The notes beneath the pieces were generated by a model. The model was not told where the DNA came from, searched no databases, and saw only the letters and a list, made by a program, of their open reading frames with translations. Positions 46,513 through 59,020 of a stretch of DNA of 64,000 nucleotides are shown piece by piece. Both the position numbers and the translations under genes were made by a program. How positions within the stretch are numbered: the stretch's first letter is position 1; each line of letters starts with the position of its first letter. Origin of the DNA: Wyeomyia smithii. Taxonomy: Eukaryota; Arthropoda; Insecta; Diptera; Culicidae. The stretch lies in contig NC_073696.1 in the NCBI RefSeq assembly GCF_029784165.1, positions 174,520,912-174,584,911 of the forward strand, given 5' to 3'.

Positions 46513-46595
46513 ACATTAAACAGCTGGCTGCGAAAACTGTGTGTGATAAACAGAAGGTCGAGCAGAATGTAGCACCAAGGCTTTGCTTTGCTTTT
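46513..46595 (+). mobile_element. SINE fragment
   Basis: The 3' half of the SINE seen at 12082-12296: CATTAAACAGCTGGCTGCGA, AACAGAAGGTCGAGC, GAATGTAGCACCAAGG, CTTTGCTTTGCTTTT. The tRNA-like head is missing. Confidence 0.75.
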
Positions 46596-46961
46596 TACTG
46601 TTACCAAATGAGTTGATCCTTATAATTGATAATTACGATTTTTTGCCGGAGCTTGTTGATGTTTTTCAGAGTGGCGACCCAATTTTCAAAAATGAATTCC
46701 CTGATATTCCTTGATTTTGTCGTAGAATTATATCTTACGGCAACATATACAGGGGACCAACTTCAATACAGTGATCCAATTTCAAAAACCAAAAGTATCG
46801 AGAGCGTCACGAAAGTTGTCTAATTTCTAACGTTTTAAACTCAGTCAGTTGCCAACCGATTTCCGTCATTTTTGCAGCAATCGATTGGAAAATCATCTAA
46901 GCACCCGTCCAAATGCTGAAAGCTGGATTCTGATTATTCGAACTTCGAACTATTGTACTAT

Positions 46962-47109
46962 GGGGCTGTTCACATACCGCGTGGACAGCTTGGGGGGGGG
47001 GGGGAGGGGGTTGTGTGATGTCCACGGTCCTTACAATTTTTGTATAATTTTTATGGCATTTGTCCACGGGGGGAGGGGGAGGATCAAAATCGTTAAAAAT
47101 CTGTCCACC
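46962..47109. mobile_element. Harbinger-type MITE copy, right end lost
   Basis: GGGGCTGTTCACATACCGCG, two G-rich runs and AATCGTTAAAAATCTGTCCAC match the complete copy at 36672-36840. The last ~20 bp (GTGATATGTGGATGGCCCC) are replaced by sequence of the ~120-bp tandem unit. Confidence 0.75.
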
Positions 47110-47759
47110 TGTCAAGCTTTGTCGAAACGCAAATGTCGACCTCTGATTGGTCTCTCAATGCTTCTTTCCCTAACAAGGTCGACAGAATATACCTAGTTGA
47201 CTAGTAATGTGCGCTTTGTGTTTTATGTAGTGATGAGAAATATCGCCCAAAATGGATATCGATAACAATCGATAATGCCGGGGCTTAAGTATCGATAATT
47301 TGACAGTTATTTGACAAATAAAATTTTGCTATGTAAATGAATCTGTGAAAATCAGAGACAGTGAATGACAAATCTTACGATACTGCTAATGAAAATTCGA
47401 ACGACCGGACGAGTTAAATAGTTTGTTTTGGCAAGTTTTCGGGTTTTACGCCGGAAGTGCTTTCAACGGAGTAGTTTCAAGCCTAAGTTTTTTTTAAAGG
47501 TTGTATAATTAGGGATACCATCTGGGGGGTAGACAAAATAATTGAAGCAGGCAAATTTTTGTCAATATTTAAATGGCCAAAACATCACAAAAAATGAATC
47601 AATTTTGACGAAACAGGTTTCATTTTACTGGGAAACTATCCTAGTTTTCTAGTGTTACCTGAGAGCTGGACGTGACCAAGGGACACTGGGAATGTTTCGG
47701 ATTTCCGGAATGTGTGTCAAAGTGTACATTTTTGCAACGCGTAGAACTTTTTCTGACAT
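47110..47759. other. Junction sequence between tandem-repeat fragment and R1
   Basis: 47110-47196 is a stray piece of the ~120-bp tandem unit (CGAAACGCAAATGTCGACCT, GGTCGACAGAATATACC). The rest has no recognised feature. The segment 47700-47760 abuts the broken 3' side of R1. Confidence 0.4.
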
Positions 47760-50700
47760 TTTGACATCCGACTCTGACCACCGCCTGTTGCTCCGATCTA
47801 CGGTTGTTCACAACCGTGACCTCCGTTTTATGATGCGCGAGCTCCAGTTTCCTGGAGCGCATCCAGTCCTCGACCTTGCGTATACAGCGCGCGGCCGTCA
47901 ACTCGACCTCCTCGATAGACTCGCCGTAAACCTCCAGCGTTATGTCGTCAGCAAAGCCGACGATCAAAACCCCTACAGGGAACTTGAGTTTCAACACTCC
48001 GTCATACATGACATTCCACAACACCGGGCCCAGGATAGAACCTTGCGGAACTCCTGCGGTAATTGGGACGCACTTCTGACCCTCCTCCGTGTCGTAAACA
48101 AGTACTCGATTCTGGAAATAATTTTCCAGAATCTTGTACAGCGACACCGGTACATGGATGCTCCTGAGCGCGAGCGCTATGGAGTCCCAACTGGCACTAT
48201 TGAACGCATTCTTCACGTCGAGCGTGACGATTGCGCAGTAGCGTATTCCCCTTCTCCTGCGCTGGATTGCTACCTCCGCCGTCTTGATGACGGAAGAGAT
48301 TGCATCTAGCGTGGACCTGCCATTCCGGAAGCCGAACTGGTTACTTGCCAGACCGTGTATACCCTCCGTGTACCTCACCAGTCTGTTGAGGATGATCCTC
48401 TCAAGCACCTTGCCCGCGGTGTTCAGCAGGCAGATAGGCCTATATGCCGATGGGTCCCCTGGCGGTTTCCCAGGCTTCGGCAATAAGACCAGTCTCTGCC
48501 GCTTCCACCTGTCCGAAAAGAGACAGTCATCCAGGCACCTCTGCATGACTGCCCTGAGCAGCCCGGGGGCCGTTTTTATCGCGAGCCTGATCGCCAGGTT
48601 AGGGATACCATCCGGTCCCGGTGCCATGCTCACCTTTAGGGATATGGCGATCACGATGAGTTCCTCATTCGTAACCCTTGCCTCCTCCCCTGCCTCGACA
48701 CGGCAGTCGTCGCTCACGGATTGGATGCTCGGCAGGTTGGCTGACCATCCCATGTCTATGTCTGAGATACTGGAACGTCGGACGTGAGACTCGACCGCCG
48801 GAGGCCAAGGACTTGGCTCGTGGCGCGGAAAGAGTCCCTCGATGATACGCTCCAGCGTCGCTGGTGATCGCTCTGCAGGCACCAGCGCGCCTTTAGTCTT
48901 GGCCATTACGATCCTGTAGGCGTCACCCCACGGATTTGTATTGGCATTCGCACATAGCCTATCGAAGCAGGCCCTCTTGCTGGCCTTTATCGCACTCTTT
49001 AGCATCGATCTTGCCGAACTGGATGCTGCGCGGCGCTCTGTCCTCTCATCTTCGTTTCGCACACGCTGCAACCTCCGTCTTGCACGGAGGTACGCACTGC
49101 AAAGGTCGGCTATCGCGTCCGTCCACCAGTAAACCGGTGGCTTCCCATTCCTAGGTTGGCGAGTCCTAGGCATGGTTGTAACTGGCCCGCCTTTCTGCAC
49201 CCCGATGCTAAGTGGGTGGCTTAAGCGCCACTCTCCTAAGAGAGACCACCCACCACGATGATTGCCCAGCGTGAGACCCTTAGGGGAGGGTTCCTTTTTA
49301 TCCATATACTAGGGAGGGGAGAGCAGTTGGCAGACTCTAACACCTATCGCGGTACTCCGTCAGAAAAACCACGTCCGATGACCTTGCGCACACATTAAAC
49401 CCCGTGCCTTCAAGCAACGGTTAAAATACTCGCTAGACAAACCGGGAGAGCTGTTATCATCACGGGCAAGGTCCTATACTTCAACCCGTCTGCCCACCGG
49501 TAAGAATCGGGAGAGATCGTGGCTGATTTCAGGGTCAGCCTCCCCAGTACAAATCTACACAAAATCAACTAAAGGACAACGTCACGCGGACCGCATGAAA
49601 ACCTCTCCCGAGACACTAAGAGGAACAGCGCACAATATTATCAAAGTCACAAGTGCGGTGGTACAAATTACATGGGGTTTATTTAGTACTTTCCTAACTT
49701 ATCGTTAAACATTTGACTTCATCTTTCTCTTCGCTAGGCCTAGTCTATAGTTCCCTTTCCTTTCCCATTTAAGCTTCTAACTTCTCTTCCTACTGTGCGT
49801 TTTGAACTTTCATTTGAACTTTCATTTCCGATCCGAATCTATCGATCAATTCTCTAAGGTTTCGGCCCTCACCTTCGGTCTCATGCGCATGGACTATTTA
49901 TAGGTACGTACTCACTCAGTGCTGCCTACCACTCTCGGTGGATTTTACCTTCCGCTTCGTTGGTTGCTCAATTGCCTTCTAGGGCCAACATGGGGTCCTC
50001 CACGTTGCTTATCGGCTCTGCACTGCTGCTGCTGGTGGATCAGTTAATCCCTTTCTCTCCCTCTCTCAATGCTGCTTCTAGCGCGTTGCGCGCGCCTGCT
50101 GTTGGCGTTGGATGCTGTGCTGCACTCGGGCTGGATTAGCTTATCCTTCTCGTCTGGATGCTCTCTCGTTAGGGCGCACAATTAAGGTAGCGACCCTTTT
50201 CCGGCCTTGTGGATCGCCGGGCGGATTCTTCAGTCCTGGCGGTGGCTCTATAGTGTTTGCTATTCCGAACTGGTAGTTAGTGGTGCGGTCGCGGCAAACC
50301 TTTCAAATAAATAATAGGCCACACGTGGCACTGTGAAGCGACTGCTTCTTTTTCGGTGAGAATTTGTGGCTTACCTCTAAATCGCACAGGTGCATAAACT
50401 ATCGCACGCACTAGCTACCCTAGCTGAATGGGAACAGCTTATCTATCTAGGGAAAGGAACTTTAGTAATCTGGTTCGAGATTCACATGCGGTTATCACCT
50501 TACACTTTTTCCTCGTACACGCGGAACTAATTAAAAGTAACTCCTACCTCCTCCACTAGCCAGACTAAAGTGAAGTACAGGAGCCTAAGAGTCCTCAGAT
50601 AAACCGTCCTTCGGTAACTTCGTTACCGGAACCTGCTTCGCGAATATCTAATCGCGCTGAAAGCACGAAGGTCAAAATTGGGCGAAGATCATCTTCTTCC

Positions 50701-51729
50701 CGCGATCAGTTATCATCTATCCCAACTGTCCCAGTCCAAAGGATAGAGAGGAAAAGATTCTCTCTCCCACTGCAAAGGTCGATAGACTTTCTCGGCTGGG
50801 TCAATCATCCCGTCGCATCAACAGCAACGGTGGAGAAAGGCAATAAGCGCACTTGAGCACCGGGGATCTCATTTTTCAAATATTTTGCCAATTACTGTTC
50901 TGACTGTGGCCTTGCTTGCGGTGATTGAATCAGACGTTTTATTTGGAAAACCGTTCGTAAATATTTAAAGTGAAACTTTATTCGAAGCATGCAAATATTT
51001 AGGAACTAATATTTACAAACAAATATTAAATATAAATTCTATGTACATGTACTCGCTACATGGTGGCGTCGCACGCCCGCGATAGCCTAGCAACTAGTTG
51101 GTCAGCAGTCGGGTGGAGCCAACTGCCCTCCTCGCGCTCCCTTCTCATTGCCTCTTCGAATACCTCGGCATCAAAGTGCGATGTCTTCCACCCGCGAACG
51201 GTGGTCGCTATTAGTGTAGCCATCGTCTACCCTCCAGTTCTTGATCAGTACTGGGCTGGAGAACGTCACGTCGATGATCGACTCCGCATCATTTCTGCTA
51301 AATGTACATTTGTTCCCAACGTTGGCCAGATCTAGGTTGAGCTTTGCCAAAGCCCCCAACAGGATCTGGCCCCTCTGGTTCGTGAAGCGACTTCCCCACT
51401 CAACAGCCCAAGCGTTGAAGTCGCCCGCCACCACCAACGGCGTTAGGCCCGTTAGCTCCATGGATAGGAGGTCGACCATCTGGGTGAACCTTTCGGTAGA
51501 CCACTCCGTTCACCTTAGCAACTACGTACCCTTCTTCTGAGGTTGAGACAACCTCCTGAACCGGGAACTTGCTCGTCATACATATGGCCGCCATACTGGA
51601 CTTATCCGCAACCCAGTTACCATTTCCGGGAGGGATGCGGTAGGGATCCGATATGATGGCAATGTCCGACAACGACTCAGTGGCTGCTTGGTGTAGCAGC
51701 GAAGCAATGATTCAGGTTCAGTTGCGTCA
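47760..51729 (-). pseudogene. R1 ORF2: endonuclease and reverse transcriptase, broken
   Basis: The endonuclease part (51672-51060) includes VVAGDFNAWAVEWGSR (the catalytic GDFNA block) and SRNDAESIIDVTF with DDGYTNSDH. Frameshifts break it. After removal of the LTR the coding reads ACDATM followed by PRTRQ, the usual R1 linker. RT follows: SMAPGPDGIPN, YRPICLLNTAGKVLERIIL, QFGFRNGRSTLDAI, motif A TLDVKNAFNSASWD, motif B AGVPQGSILGPVLWN, motif C GFADDITLEVY. Homology stops soon after VVNNRRSEQQAVVRVG, so the C-terminal CCHC region is missing. The ORF2 start is GTGACGCAACTG where ATG is expected. Confidence 0.92.
49177..51060. mobile_element. 1,884-bp solo LTR inside R1
   Basis: Begins TGTAACTGGCCC and ends TGTACTCGCTACA (TG..CA), flanked by the 4-bp duplication TGGT (49173-49176 and 51061-51064). 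Excising it with one TGGT restores the R1 reading ACDATMPRT across the join, which fixes both borders to the base. There are no internal coding or secondary LTR repeats, so it is best read as a solo LTR left by LTR-LTR recombination. Confidence 0.9.
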
Positions 51730-51732
51730 CCC

Positions 51733-53012
51733 TTACGCCCGTTGTTTCGCAGCCGGCTTATCGGCTGGGTACCTGGGGCCTCCCATAAAGTGTTTGGCGT
51801 CCCGTTTCCCGGAACATACCATGCACTTGGGAGACTCCCCACAGTCCTTTGCTTTATGGCCTGCACCTCCACATCGCCTGCACAGCTGGCCCCTATCGGG
51901 CCCCTAGCAGGTGCAGGACTTATGTCCGCCCTCGAAGCACCGGAAGCAAATGTCTGGTTGCTGTAGTATGCCCAGAGGACATACAGACCAGCCGACTTTC
52001 AACTTGCCCTCTTTCAGGGCCAGGTTAGCGTCCTCCGACGTTAGTCGGAAAGTAGCTATCTGGGTCCCCGCCGGACCTTTGCGGAGGCGGATTGACTCCT
52101 TAGCCACCTCCACCCCGCACTTCGCTTTTAGGGCTTGTGCAATGTCGCACCCCTTAGTGATTTCGTCCAGGTTTTTAAGCTGGAGAGTCACTTCTGAGGT
52201 GAGTGCCCGAACTTGCACCTCCTTCCCTAGAACCTTTTCAGCTACCGTTTTGAAGGTAGCCCCCTTGTTCTTGGCGTCCTTCCGGAGCTCAAGTATCATC
52301 TCGCCAGTGCGAGATCGGCGGATACTCCGCATATCCGCCCCCAGATCCTTGAGCTGGGTTTCCCTCTTCATCTTCCTCAAGACTTCTGAGTACTTCGACC
52401 CATCCGTCTTGAGTATGAGGGCGTCACCCCTACTCCGCGCCTTTTTGACCTTTTTTGGTCCTCTGGCCGCTCCGCCATCATGGCGCGTCGCACCTTCCCG
52501 ACGCTTCCTACCCTCTACGGTAGTCCAAGGGTTGCCCGTAGCCTCCACCTGTGCCTTTTCCGCGGTGGACTTTGAACCGGTTGGCGTGTTTTCCATGGGA
52601 GTAGCACGACCAATCGTTTCTTGGTGCTCCCGGGGGCCGTTTCCCCCGGGGACTGCCTCGTTCGCTTAGCGAGCTGCCCCGTGGAGCAGACCGACGCGAA
52701 CGAGGGGGCGTCTGTCTGCACCTCTTTAGATGCAGTCGCCCTTCCGGTCCTGGCCGCTTTCTCGGCCGCCTTGACCCGAGCTACGAGTTCTTCGTGCTCC
52801 TTTCTGGCTTCATCAATGATGCTCCGAAGCAGGAGGAGGCTCTGCTTCAGGTCGCCAGCGATGTTTCGCCTGTTCGCCAAGAACTCGATTATGGCATCGA
52901 GTTGTTCAGACAGCGCCGCCACTCTTGGCCGCGTGTCCATACACCTTTCGACGGTCTTTACTAGCAAGGGACCGTCTACCGAGATGTCTGGTGCGGACAT
53001 CGACGGATTCAC
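51733..53012 (-). pseudogene. R1 ORF1 (gag-like), broken
   Basis: RNA-binding ORF1 protein of R1. The N-terminal part (53012 to about 52600) has a coiled-coil-like segment (DLKQSLLLLRSIIDEARKEH). A frameshift near 52600 leads to the central RRM-like region (GEMILELRKDAK, EVQVRALTSEVTLQLKNLDE). Three zinc knuckles end it: CFRCFEGGHKSCTC, then after an in-frame TAG (51904-51906) CRRCGGAGHKAKDC and CMVCSGKRDAKHF. The frame closes with a TAA at 51733-51735, six bases before ORF2, as in R1 elements. Confidence 0.88.
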
Positions 53013-53103
53013 CGTTTTTCCACCTCCAGACTTCGCCGCATCCGTCTCCGCCTTCTTCTGCGGAGACCGCTGGATGCCACCTCGTGCGAAGGGATTTTTT
53101 TTT

Positions 53104-54739
53104 ACCGGTTAGATATGTTCAACTTAAAAGTTCCACAACTCGAGTCAGACCCTAAGGCCAAACTTAAGATTTCACATGATGATGGGGCAAGACATATGGA
53201 ACGAATTGAGCATAGTGCCATCAATGGTATTTTTCACTTTTCATACTACTTTTTTTAAGTAACTCTGCCAAGTCTGTGTACCGGTTAGATATGTTCAACT
53301 TAAAAGTTCCACAACTCGAGTCAGACCCTAAGGCCAAACTTAAGATTTCACATGATGATGGGGCAAGACATATGGAACGAATTGAGCATAGTGCCATCAA
53401 TGGTATTTTTCACTTTTCATACAACTTTTTTTAAGTAACTCCACCGAGTCTGTGTACCGGTTAGATATGTTCAACTTAAAAGTTCCACAACTCGTCTGAC
53501 TCGAGTCTAAGGCCAAACTTAAGATTTCACATGATGATGGGGCAAGACATATGGAACGAATTGAGCATAGTGCCATTAATGGTATTTTTCACTTTTCATA
53601 CAACTTTTTTTAAGTAACTCTACCGAGTCTGTGTACCGGTTAGATATGTTCAACTTAAAAGTTCCCCAACTCGAGTCAGACCCTAATGCCAAACTTAAGA
53701 TTTCACATGAAGGTGAGGCAAGACATATGGAACGAATTGAGCATAGTGCCATCAATGGTATTTTTCACTTTTCATACAACTTTTTTTAAGTAACTCCACC
53801 GAGTCTGTGTACCGGTTAGATATGTTCAACTTAAAAGTTCCACAACTCGAGTCAGACCCTAAGGCCAAACTCAAGATTTCACATGAAGGTGAGGCAAGAC
53901 ATATGGAATGAATTGAGCATAGTGCCATCAATGGTATTTTTCACTTTTCATACAACTTTTTTTAAGTAACTCCACCGAGTCTGTGTACCGGTTAGATATG
54001 TTCAACTTAAAAGTTCCACAACTCGAGTCAGACCCTAATGCCAAACTTAAGATTTCACATGATGATGGGGCAAGACATATGGAACGAATTGAGCATAGTG
54101 CCATTAATGGTATTTTTCACTTTTCATACAACATTTTTTAAGTAACTCCACCGAGTCTGTGTACCGGTTAGATATGTTCAACTTAAAAGTTCCACAACTC
54201 GAGTCAGACCCTAATGCCAAACTCAAGATTTCAGATGATGATGGGGCAAGACATATGAAACGAATTGAGCATAGTGCCATCAATGGTATTTTTCACTTTT
54301 CATACAACTTTTTTTTAAGTAACTCCACCGAGTCTGTGTACCGGTTAGATATGTTCAACTTAAAAGTTCCACAACTCGAGTCAGACCCTAAGGCCAAACT
54401 TAAGATTTCACATGATGATGGGGCAAGACATATGGAACGAATTGAGCATAGTGCCATTAATGGTATTTTTCACTTTTCATACAACTTTTTTTAAGTAACT
54501 CCACCGAGTCTGTGTACCGGTTAGATATGTTCAACTTAAAAGTTCCACAACTCGAGTCAGACCCTAAGGACAAACTTAAGATTTCATATGATGATGGGGC
54601 AAGACATATGGAACGAATTGAGCATAGTGCCATCAATGGTATTTTTCACTTTTCATACAACATTTTTTAAGTAACTCCACCGAGTCTGTGTACCGGTTAG
54701 ATATGTTCAACTTAAAAGTTCCACAACTCGAGTCAGACC
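53104..54739 (-). repeat. ~176-bp satellite type 2, inverted array, part 1
   Basis: About nine monomers in the orientation opposite to 36969-45700 (TTAGATATGTTCAACTTAAA, CCACAACTCGAGTCAGACCC, GGGCAAGACATATGGAACGA, AGTAACTCCACCGAGTCTGT). One monomer at about 53490-53510 has a local rearrangement around CTCGTCTGACTCGAGT. It ends at the LTR target site GACC. Confidence 0.96.
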
Positions 54740-56043
54740 TGTGACCAAACTCTTTGACGGTCACAATAAAAGCCATTGGTCGCTGAGCCAGCTTGATCTT
54801 TACTCGTATTTATATTGTATTTTTTTTAGTGTCAGCAGACCGCAGTGCCAGGTCCACAATTTGTGTTTGACGATGCCTGTTGTTTGTTTACACGTATGAA
54901 TAATTGTCAGTAAATGTCTAAGCAAAAATTATGCATTTACATACTCCAATGTTATGTTTGAGTTTTGTTTAATTTTTGTTTAATAGCCTCGGTTTGGTGC
55001 CATTTTGCTTAGTTTTATTTCTATTGTTTGTTTATATGAATTATTTATTTAAACTATTTTGTTGTATTTTGCATGTATATAAAATTTAAATTTAAGAGAA
55101 AACAAGTCGTAAATTAGGTAAAATCAATAAATTGTTCTAAAAAATCAAATAATGATAAATAAAACCCTGGCACCAAACTAAACGATAAGTTTATAAAAGC
55201 TTCGAGTCGTCGGGTACAAACAACGGGGCGGTGCGCTACGCGGCAGGGAGGGTCTACGATGGAAAGCGGACAGGTTGTAAATAAAAAGGTCGGATAGCAA
55301 ATATGCGGGAGAATTTTTGATTATAACCCGGAGGAGTGTAGTCGCGCGTTGAAGAACCAGTGTCGAAGTTTTGGCGGAATAAAGCCCTTAGTGAGACCTT
55401 TTGTGGCCAAATTGGAAGGCCATTTTGTACGCTTAGTTTTGGCGCGTCGTTGAAAACCGCGGCCGTGGTGAAAGGCAAGTTAAAGCCAGTTGGAGCCATC
55501 CAGAGTGCAACAGTGACACCCTCCGGGTTACCCGCCAGCCGATTATCCAGCGATCGACAAGCCGGTGCTACGCTTGTGACGCCCCACTGGTGACCACCGA
55601 CGCCGCTGCGTCCGATACTACAACGCCCAGCTGGCCAGAAGACCGGATCCGACCGAAGAATCCACCGCATCTCTAAGGCAACGAATCAGCCACCCGATCA
55701 GCATCTACACCCCCAGCGAGCGGAGTGCCCGACGGACGTTTCATCGCGAAAAAAAAGATATGCGCAAGTAATATTATCCCTACTAACCTTTCCTTCCCGC
55801 GAAAAGTAATTATAATAAAACTATTGTATGGTCTCGTAATTTTCAAGCTGTTCTTTGTTAAATTAATTGTGAGTCCTTTTGACTTGTTTCCGCTCAGTAT
55901 TAGTGTGTAATCCGTGAATTTTGCTCAGTGACCAACGGTATAGGTGGGTTGAAAGTCCGCCCAATTGAATTTTCTACAGGAGACCAAAGTAACGACCCGA
56001 AGCTGGGAAGTAAAAAGCAACTAGAAACGAGTTAATAGTAACA
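54740..56043. mobile_element. 1,304-bp solo LTR inside the satellite
   Basis: Begins TGTGACCAAACTC and ends TTAATAGTAACA (TG..CA), flanked by GACC (54736-54739 and 56044-56047). The satellite reads through as GTCAGACCCTAATGCC when the insert and one GACC are removed. A 138-codon minus-strand frame inside is unsupported. No internal LTR repeats or pol motifs. Confidence 0.9.
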
Positions 56044-59020
56044 GACCCTAATGCCAAACTTAAGATTTCACATGATGATGGGGCAAGACATATGGAACGA
56101 ATTGAGCATAGTGCCATCAATGGTATTTTTCACTTTTCATACAACTTTTTTTAAGTAACTCTACCGAGTCTGTGTACCGGTTAGATATGTTCAACTTGAA
56201 AGTTCCACAACTCGAGTCAGACCCTAATGCCAAACTTAAGATTTCACATGATGATGGGGCAAGACATATGGAACGAATTGAGCATAGTGCCATCAATGGT
56301 ATTTTTCACTTTTCATACAACTTTTTTTAAGTAACTCTACCGAGTCTGTGTGCCGGTTAGATATGTTCAACTTAAAAGTTCCACAACTCGAGTCAGACCC
56401 TAAGGCCAAACTTAAGATTTCACATGAAGGTGAGGCAAGACATATGGAACGAATTGAGCATAGTGCCATCAATGGTATTTTTCACTTTTCATACAACATT
56501 TTTTAAGTAACTCCACCGAGTCTGTGTACCGGTTAGATATGTTCAACTTTTTTTAAGTAACTCCACCGAGTCTGTGTACCGGTTAGATATGTTCAACTTG
56601 AAAGTTCCACAACTCGAGTCAGACCCTAATGCCAAACTTAAGATTTCACATGATGATGGGGCAAGACATATGGAACGAATTGAGCATAGTGCCATCAATG
56701 GTATTTTTCACTTTTCATACAACTTTTTTTAAGTAACTCTACCGAGTCTGTGTGCCGGTTAGATATGTTCAACTTAAAAGTTCCACAACTCGAGTCAGAC
56801 CCTAAGGCCAAACTTAAGATTTCACATGAAGGTGAGGCAAGACATATGGAACGAATTGAGCATAGTGCCATCAATGGTATTTTTCACTTTTCATACAACA
56901 TTTTTTAAGTAACTCATCCGAGTCTGTGTACCGGTTAGATATGTTCAACTTAAAAGTTCCACAACTCGAGTCAGACCCTAATGCCAAACTTAAGATTTCA
57001 CATGATGATGGGGCAAGACATATGGAACGAATTGAGCATAGTGCCATCAATGGTATTTTTCACTTTTCATACAACTTTTTAAGTAACTCTACCGAGTCTG
57101 TGTACCGGTTAGATATGTTCAACTTAAAAGTTCCACAACTCGAGTCAGACCCTAAGGCCAAACTCAAGATTTCACATGAAGGTGAGGCAAGACATATGGA
57201 ACGAATTAAGCATAGTGCGATCAATGGTATTTTTCACTTCTCCTACAACTTTTTTTAAGTAACTCATCCGAGTCTGTGTACCGGTTAGATATGTTCAACT
57301 TAAAAGTTCCACAACTCGAGTCAGACCCTAATGCCAAACTTAAGATTTCACATGATGATGGGGCAAGACATATGGAACGAATTGAGCATAGTGCCATCAA
57401 TGGTGTTTTTCACTTTTCATACAACTTTTTTTAAGTAACTCCACCGAGTCTGTGTACCGGTTAGATATGTTCAACTTAAAAGTTCCACAACTCGAGTCAG
57501 ACCCTAAGGCCAAACTTAAGATTTCACATGATGATGGGGCAAGACATATGGAACGAATTGAGCATAGTGCCATCAATGGTATTTTTCACTTTTCATACAA
57601 CTTTTTTTAAGTAACTCTACCGAGTCTGTGTACCGGTTAGATATGTTCAACTTAAAAGTTCCACAACTCGAGTCAGACCCTAATGCCAAACTTAAGATTT
57701 CACATGAAGGTGAGACAAGACATATGGAACGAATTGAGCATAGTGCCATCAATGGTATTTTTCACTTTTCATACAACTTTTTTTAAGTAACTCTACCGAG
57801 TCTGTGTACCGGTTAGATATGTTCAACTTAAAAGTTCCACAACTCGAGTCAGACCCTAAGGCCAAACTCAAGATTTCACATGAAGGTGAGGCAAGACATA
57901 TGGAATGAATTGAGCATAGTGCCATCAATGGTATTTTTCACTTTTCATACAACTTTTTTTAAGTAACTCCACCGAGTCTGTGTACCGGTTAGATATGTTC
58001 AACTTAAAAGTTCCACAACTCGAGTCAGACCCTAATGCCAAACTTAAGATTTCACATGATGATGGGGCAAGACATATGGAACGAATTGAGCATAGTGCCA
58101 TTAATGGTATTTTTCACTTTTCATACAACATTTTTTAAGTAACTCCACCGAGTCTGTGTACCGGTTAGATATGTTCAACTTAAAAGTTCCACAACTCGAG
58201 TCAGACCCTAATGCCAAACTTAAGATTTCACATGATGATGGGGCAAGACATATGGAACGAATTGAGCATAGTGCCATCAATGGTATTTTTCACTTTTCAT
58301 ACAACTTTTTTTAAGTAACTCTACCGAGTCTGTGTACCGGTTAGATATGTTCAACTTAAAAGTTCCACAACTCGAATCAGACCCTAAGGCCAAACTCAAG
58401 ATTTCACATGAAGGTGAGACAAGACATATGGAACGAATTGAGCATAGTGCCATCAATGGTATTTTTCACTTTTCATACAACTTTTTTTAAGTAACTCTAC
58501 CGAGTCTGTGTACCGGTTAGATATGTTCAACTTAAAAGTTCCACAACTCGAGTCAGACCCTAATGCCAAACTTAAGATTTCACATGAAGGTGAGGCAAGA
58601 CATATGGAACGAATTGAGCATAGTGCCATCAATGGTATTTTTCACTTTTCATACAACTTTTTTTAAGTAACTCCACCGAGTCTGTGTACCGGTTAAATAT
58701 GTTCAACTTAAAAGTTCCACAACTCGAGTCAGACCCTAATGCCAAACTTAAGATTTCACATGATGATGGGGCAAGACATATGAAACGAATTGAGCATAGT
58801 GCCATCAATGGTATTTTTCACTTTTCATACAACATTTTTTAAGTAACTCCACCGAGTCTGTGTACCGGTTAGATATGTTCAACTTAAAAGTTCCACAACT
58901 CGAGTCAGACCCTAAGGCCAAACTTAAGATTTCACATGATGATGGGGCAAGACATATGGAACGAATTGAGCATAGTGCCATCAATGGTATTTTGCACTTT
59001 TCATACAAATTTTTCAAGTA
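56044..59020 (-). repeat. ~176-bp satellite type 2, inverted array, part 2
   Basis: About 17 monomers continuing the inverted array. At 56519-56575 one monomer is cut short: GTTCAACTT jumps straight to TTTTTTAAGTAACTCC, skipping most of a unit through a shared CAACTT. It ends near 59020 with a degenerate edge (CAAATTTTTCAAGTAACTCT). Confidence 0.96.

Larger units (their letters stand above)
47760..53103 (-). mobile_element. R1-clade non-LTR retrotransposon, 3' truncated, split by a solo LTR
   Basis: ORF1 (about 53012-51733) and ORF2 (about 51727-47760) are on the minus strand, with a 1,884-bp LTR inserted in ORF2 at 49177-51060. The 5' side abuts satellite at 53104. The 3' side lacks the end of ORF2 and the 3' UTR. 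LINEs normally lose their 5' end, so 3' loss points to later rearrangement. Confidence 0.9.

Noticed and set aside
54740..56043. Complete small retroelement with coding capacity
   Set aside because: A 138-codon frame inside shows no Gag or Pol motif, and no internal LTR repeats were found, so a solo LTR is preferred.
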